From NCBI RefSeq assembly GCF_017377855.1, contig NZ_JAFREP010000002.1:372001-436000 (forward strand): a stretch of 64,000 bases of DNA, given 5' to 3'. Shown here piece by piece: positions 61,447 through 64,000 of the stretch. How positions within the stretch are numbered: position 1 is the stretch's first letter; every line of letters starts with the position of its first letter. The DNA comes from Acanthopleuribacter pedis. GTDB lineage: Bacteria; Acidobacteriota; Holophagae; Acanthopleuribacterales; Acanthopleuribacteraceae. The translations under genes and the position numbers were made by a program. The notes under the pieces were generated by a model that saw only the letters and a program-made list of their open reading frames with translations, searched no databases and was not told the origin of the DNA.

Positions 61447-62078
61447 ATGTCTTATGTCCGCATTTTAGGGTTCATCGGCCTTTTTGTGCCCTGTTTCGCC
61501 GCAAACGGCGTTTCCCTCTCCGGGATCGTCACCGACCCGGACGGCCGTGCCTTGGCCAAAGCCGAGGTCCTTTTGGTCGAAACCCAACAAAAACAAGTGA
61601 CCGGTGGCGACGGTCGTTTCCAGTTCCACAATGTCACACCGGGTGTGGTGCATTTGCGCGCCGTTGCCGTGGGGTTCCAGGATTCCCCCACCCGTGAAGT
61701 CAAACTCAATGCGCAAAAGGCGCAATCCGTGAACCTGCCGTTGGCACCGCAACCCACCACCCGCTTAACCATGACCGTGACCGGTTCCGCCCGTGAAACG
61801 GGTGAAATGAGCCAAGCTGTCGATGTGTTGGCGGGTGTCGCCTTGGATCGGGTGCGCGGCGGCTCCTTGGGTGAAACCTTGGCGTCGCGTCCCGGCGTCA
61901 CCCAAACCGCGTTCGGGCCTACCGCCGGCCGCCCCATTATTCGCGGTATGAGCGGTGATCGGATTCGGGTGCTTGAGGGCGGGCTCGGCACCGGTGATGT
62001 GTCCACGACCAGTGTCTCAAAGATCGCGTCCTTCAACCCGGCCGCAACCTGGCCTTGTCTTATCGACTCCATTTCTAA
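61447..62078 (+). pseudogene. TonB-dependent receptor with a large internal deletion
   Basis: ATG at 61447 with AGGAG eight bases upstream, a signal peptide, a carboxypeptidase-like regulatory domain (about 22-100) and a plug domain containing S-L-G-E-T-L-A-S-R-P-G-V and R-P-I-I-R-G-M-S-G-D-R-I-R-V-L-E-G-G. After D-V-S-T-T-S (about 62010) the frame shifts, and another frame gives L-K-D-R-V-L-Q-P-G-R-N-L-A-L-S-Y-R-L-H-F-stop, the usual last barrel strand of a receptor. About 500 residues of barrel are missing, so the gene cannot make a pore. The intact ancestor was probably a zinc receptor. Confidence 0.85.
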
Positions 62079-62135
62079 ACCAAACCCGCGGCGGTTGCCG
62101 AGCTTTGCGGTACCGCCCTTTTCAAGGATGTGTCT

Positions 62136-63191
62136 ATGATTCCTGTAACCATCATCAGCGGATTTCTCGGCAGTGGGAAAACCACCCTGCTCAACCAAAT
62201 CCTCCGCCAAAAACACGAGGAGCGGGTTGCCGTGTTGGTCAACGATTTTGGCGCGATTGACATTGACGGTGAATTGGTTGTCGGGGTCTCGGGTGAAAAG
62301 CTGGCTTTGTCCGGCGGTTGTATTTGTTGCACCATCCGCGGCGATTTACAGGAGACCGTGCTGGATTTGATTCAAGGAGAGGATGCGCCCCATCGGTTGG
62401 TCATTGAAGCGAGTGGCGTCTCCGATCCTACCGCGGTGGCAATGACCTTTTTTACCGGCCCCTTAAAAGCGAAATGTCGGGTTGAAACCCTGGTGACCGT
62501 GGTCGACAGTGAGCACTTTTTTGAAACGGACCCAAAGATCATTCACTTGTTGGATCGTCAGTTGGTGGTTGCCGATTTGGTATTGCTCAATAAAGTTGAT
62601 GTCTGCCCGGCAAAAAAAATCCAAAACGTCGAAAACGTGATTCGCACCGAATACCCAGATGCCCGTGTGGTGCATACCCGTTTTGCCGAGGTGCCGCGCC
62701 AACTCATTTTTGAACCGGTGATGAAGGCGCCGATCCAAGATCGGGCCCTGAGTCCGTTGGACAGCCATGTCCATGGAACCGGTGACCCGCATCATCACCA
62801 TGACGACCACACCTTGGTGTTCGACACCTGGTCGACAGAAATCGAAGCGGCGGTAGATCGCGATCAATTGCTAAGGGTGCTGACGACCCTACCGACTCAG
62901 ATTTATCGCGCCAAGGGATTTATTTTCTGCCAAGACATGGTGGATCGGGAGATTGTCGTTCATTTGGCCGGCCGTCGTGTCCAGCAGTTTATGGGTAAAC
63001 CTTGGGCGGACCGCAAGCCCTCAACCCGTTTGGTGTTTATCGCCCGCCAAGGGTTTGACGGCTTTGGCGAACTCGACGAACAACTCAAAGCCTGTGCGCG
63101 CGATGCACCGAAACCGTCGCGGGTGCCTTCTGGTTGGGCCGCCTGGAAGAAAACCTTTGAGGACCGCGTTCGCCAAAACGAAGACGCCTAA
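62136..63191 (+). CDS. CobW/COG0523-family metal-chaperone GTPase
   Basis: 351 aa, ATG at 62136 with AAGG upstream (GTG at 62130 is an alternative). P-loop G-F-L-G-S-G-K-T-T near 8-16, the C-x-C-C motif G-G-C-I-C-C-T near 63-69, a DxxG-like E-A-S-G-V and N-K-V-D, plus a His-rich loop (H-V-H-G-T-G-D-P-H-H-H-H) near 210. COG0523 proteins deliver zinc or cobalt to client enzymes. Its place after a deleted TonB receptor and a Fur/Zur-like box supports a zinc role. Confidence 0.92.
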   Translation: MIPVTIISGFLGSGKTTLLNQILRQKHEERVAVLVNDFGAIDIDGELVVGVSGEKLALSGGCICCTIRGDLQETVLDLIQGEDAPHRLVIEASGVSDPTAVAMTFFTGPLKAKCRVETLVTVVDSEHFFETDPKIIHLLDRQLVVADLVLLNKVDVCPAKKIQNVENVIRTEYPDARVVHTRFAEVPRQLIFEPVMKAPIQDRALSPLDSHVHGTGDPHHHHDDHTLVFDTWSTEIEAAVDRDQLLRVLTTLPTQIYRAKGFIFCQDMVDREIVVHLAGRRVQQFMGKPWADRKPSTRLVFIARQGFDGFGELDEQLKACARDAPKPSRVPSGWAAWKKTFEDRVRQNEDA

Positions 63192-63224
63192 AAAAGGGCG
63201 GCGCTGTTCGGGAACAGTACCGCC
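63190..63224 (-). terminator. Rho-independent terminator (minus strand)
   Basis: GGCGG, CTGTTC (63204-63209), GAACAG (63212-63217) and CCGCC (63220-63224) form a two-part stem, and six A at 63190-63195 give the T-run on the minus strand. It ends the starch-binding protein gene and faces the cobW stop. Confidence 0.75.
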
Positions 63225-63231
63225 GCTTGGT

Positions 63232-64000
63232 TTACAGGTTGTTGGGTTGGCTGGTGTAGATGGTTGCATCACCTTGGATGAGCCACACTTCCGGGTTGTC
63301 ACGGGGCACAAAGGAACGGTCCGCGTTGACGTCCTTCTCGTTGCCGCGGTGCACGATGAAGTTAAGCGGTTGGGTCGCGTTGCTGAGTTGGACGTCAGCA
63401 TAAACGCCGAAACCGTCGCACCCCGAAAAGGGTTTCGCGTTGTCCCAGCGCGTGCTCGGGGCCCCGTTCACCACGGTTTCCGTTTCACTGTCCGCCAAAC
63501 CGTGACCCCACAGGTGAAGGCCCCAGTCGCCGGCGTTGCCGTCGGGTCGGTAGTAGTGAATACGGACCGAGGTGACCGGTTGGGTTCCCGTTGGCTCCGA
63601 GGTATACACCTGGGCGTCGCCTTGCTTGAGCCAAATTTCGGTGGCGACCAAGGTTTGGAAGGCGCGGTCCTGATCCACGTCTTTTTCGTTGCCGCGATGC
63701 ACGATGATATTAATGGTTTCCGTCGTGTCGGCCACCGTGAAGGTGGCGATGCCGCCGAAGGTATCCGAGCCGCTGAAGGGCAGGGGCGCGTTCCAATCCG
63801 TGGCCGGTACGCCCTCGCCCCAGAGGTGCAGGCCCCAACCGTCGGTATTGCCGTTGTTGCGTTGGTAGTGAATGGTGATCCTTTGTTCGCCGACCGGTTG
63901 CGGGGCGCCCGCGCTGATCGTGCCGTTGTCGAAGGTCCAGGTCCCGACCGGGAAGCGGTAATTCGCGCCGTTGTTGCTGTCCCATTGACCCGCGCCGTTG
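63232..64000 (-). CDS. C-terminus of a secreted starch-active enzyme (CBM25-like and two PUD domains)
   Basis: The 5' part lies outside the window; the frame is open from 63999 to the stop at 63232. Residues near the window edge (N-G-A-G-Q-W-D-S-N-N-G, then T-W-T-F-D-N-G) look like a CBM25-type starch-binding module. Two pullulanase-associated domains follow, each with I-H-Y-(Q/Y)-R-x-x-G-N, G-W-G-L-H-L-W-G or D-W-G-L-H-L-W-G, and F-I-V-H-R-G-N-E-K-D / I-I-V-H-R-G-N-E-K-D. The missing N-terminus is probably a GH13 amylase or pullulanase. Confidence 0.85.
   Translation of the reverse strand, partial: NGAGQWDSNNGANYRFPVGTWTFDNGTISAGAPQPVGEQRITIHYQRNNGNTDGWGLHLWGEGVPATDWNAPLPFSGSDTFGGIATFTVADTTETINIIVHRGNEKDVDQDRAFQTLVATEIWLKQGDAQVYTSEPTGTQPVTSVRIHYYRPDGNAGDWGLHLWGHGLADSETETVVNGAPSTRWDNAKPFSGCDGFGVYADVQLSNATQPLNFIVHRGNEKDVNADRSFVPRDNPEVWLIQGDATIYTSQPNNL

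Noticed and set aside
1..64000. CRISPR array
   Set aside because: No set of regularly spaced identical repeats with unique spacers was found; the dispersed repeats lie kilobases apart and have inverted ends.

Overview
The window looks like a chromosome segment of a Gram-negative, motile bacterium with moderately high GC. It carries outer-membrane proteins (a beta-barrel and a TonB-receptor remnant), a flagellin, Tat and Sec exported proteins, PQQ-type propellers, paired DUF1501/DUF1549 genes, many two-component proteins and a one-module NRPS. This mix fits Acidobacteriota (Holophagae/Acanthopleuribacter-like) best, but that is an inference from gene content; no rRNA or marker gene is present. 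Many genes start with TTG or GTG behind strong ribosome binding sites.

Layout. 1-5 kb: the end of a FabH-like synthase, a convergent intergenic region with operator-like TGCA repeats, a Kv-type potassium channel, a LOG-like protein, and an operon of a GRDP-like protein, a protein with a period-3 cysteine tail and a Crp-type regulator, which meets a cytochrome c'-like gene. 5-12 kb: a DUF885 peptidase, a PQQ propeller, a divergent LysR/SDR/tautomerase locus, and a three-gene unit headed by a degenerate nucleotidyltransferase/beta-helix protein. 12-20 kb: a FeeM-like acyltransferase fused to a cyclic-nucleotide domain next to an Rv1355c-type ThiF/nitroreductase fusion, a double fasciclin protein and an orphan glutamyl-tRNA reductase. 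20-30 kb: two VOC proteins, an Ig-like pseudogene, a GNAT, a membrane PQQ protein and a C-A-PCP-TE NRPS.

30-40 kb: a histidine kinase/REC-HDOD/REC-HD-GYP-like operon, PlsY, a lone flagellin, a methyltransferase and a degenerate GGDEF protein. 40-48 kb: a FAD amine-oxidase-like protein, a cNMP-CPBP fusion, a TPR protein, a divergent HxlR/SDR/nitrilase locus and a probable structured RNA with its own terminator. 48-64 kb: a GAF-kinase-REC hybrid, DUF1549/DUF1501, an ADC-family enzyme, an ExbB-ExbD-like fusion, a binding protein and beta-barrel divergent from an OmpR-type two-component pair, a probable zinc-linked group (small exported Cys/His protein, deleted TonB receptor, CobW GTPase) behind a Fur/Zur-like box, and the C-terminus of a starch-binding exoenzyme.

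The least ordinary feature is two families of short intergenic repeats with terminal inverted repeats. Family A ends in TA(A/G)CCCGCATTTCTCACAAGG; family B ends in AACCTAAGAAGCGCGATAA. Each occurs as full elements of about 175-220 bp, as collapsed hairpins and as single ends, and several ends lie exactly on the stop codon of a flanking gene.
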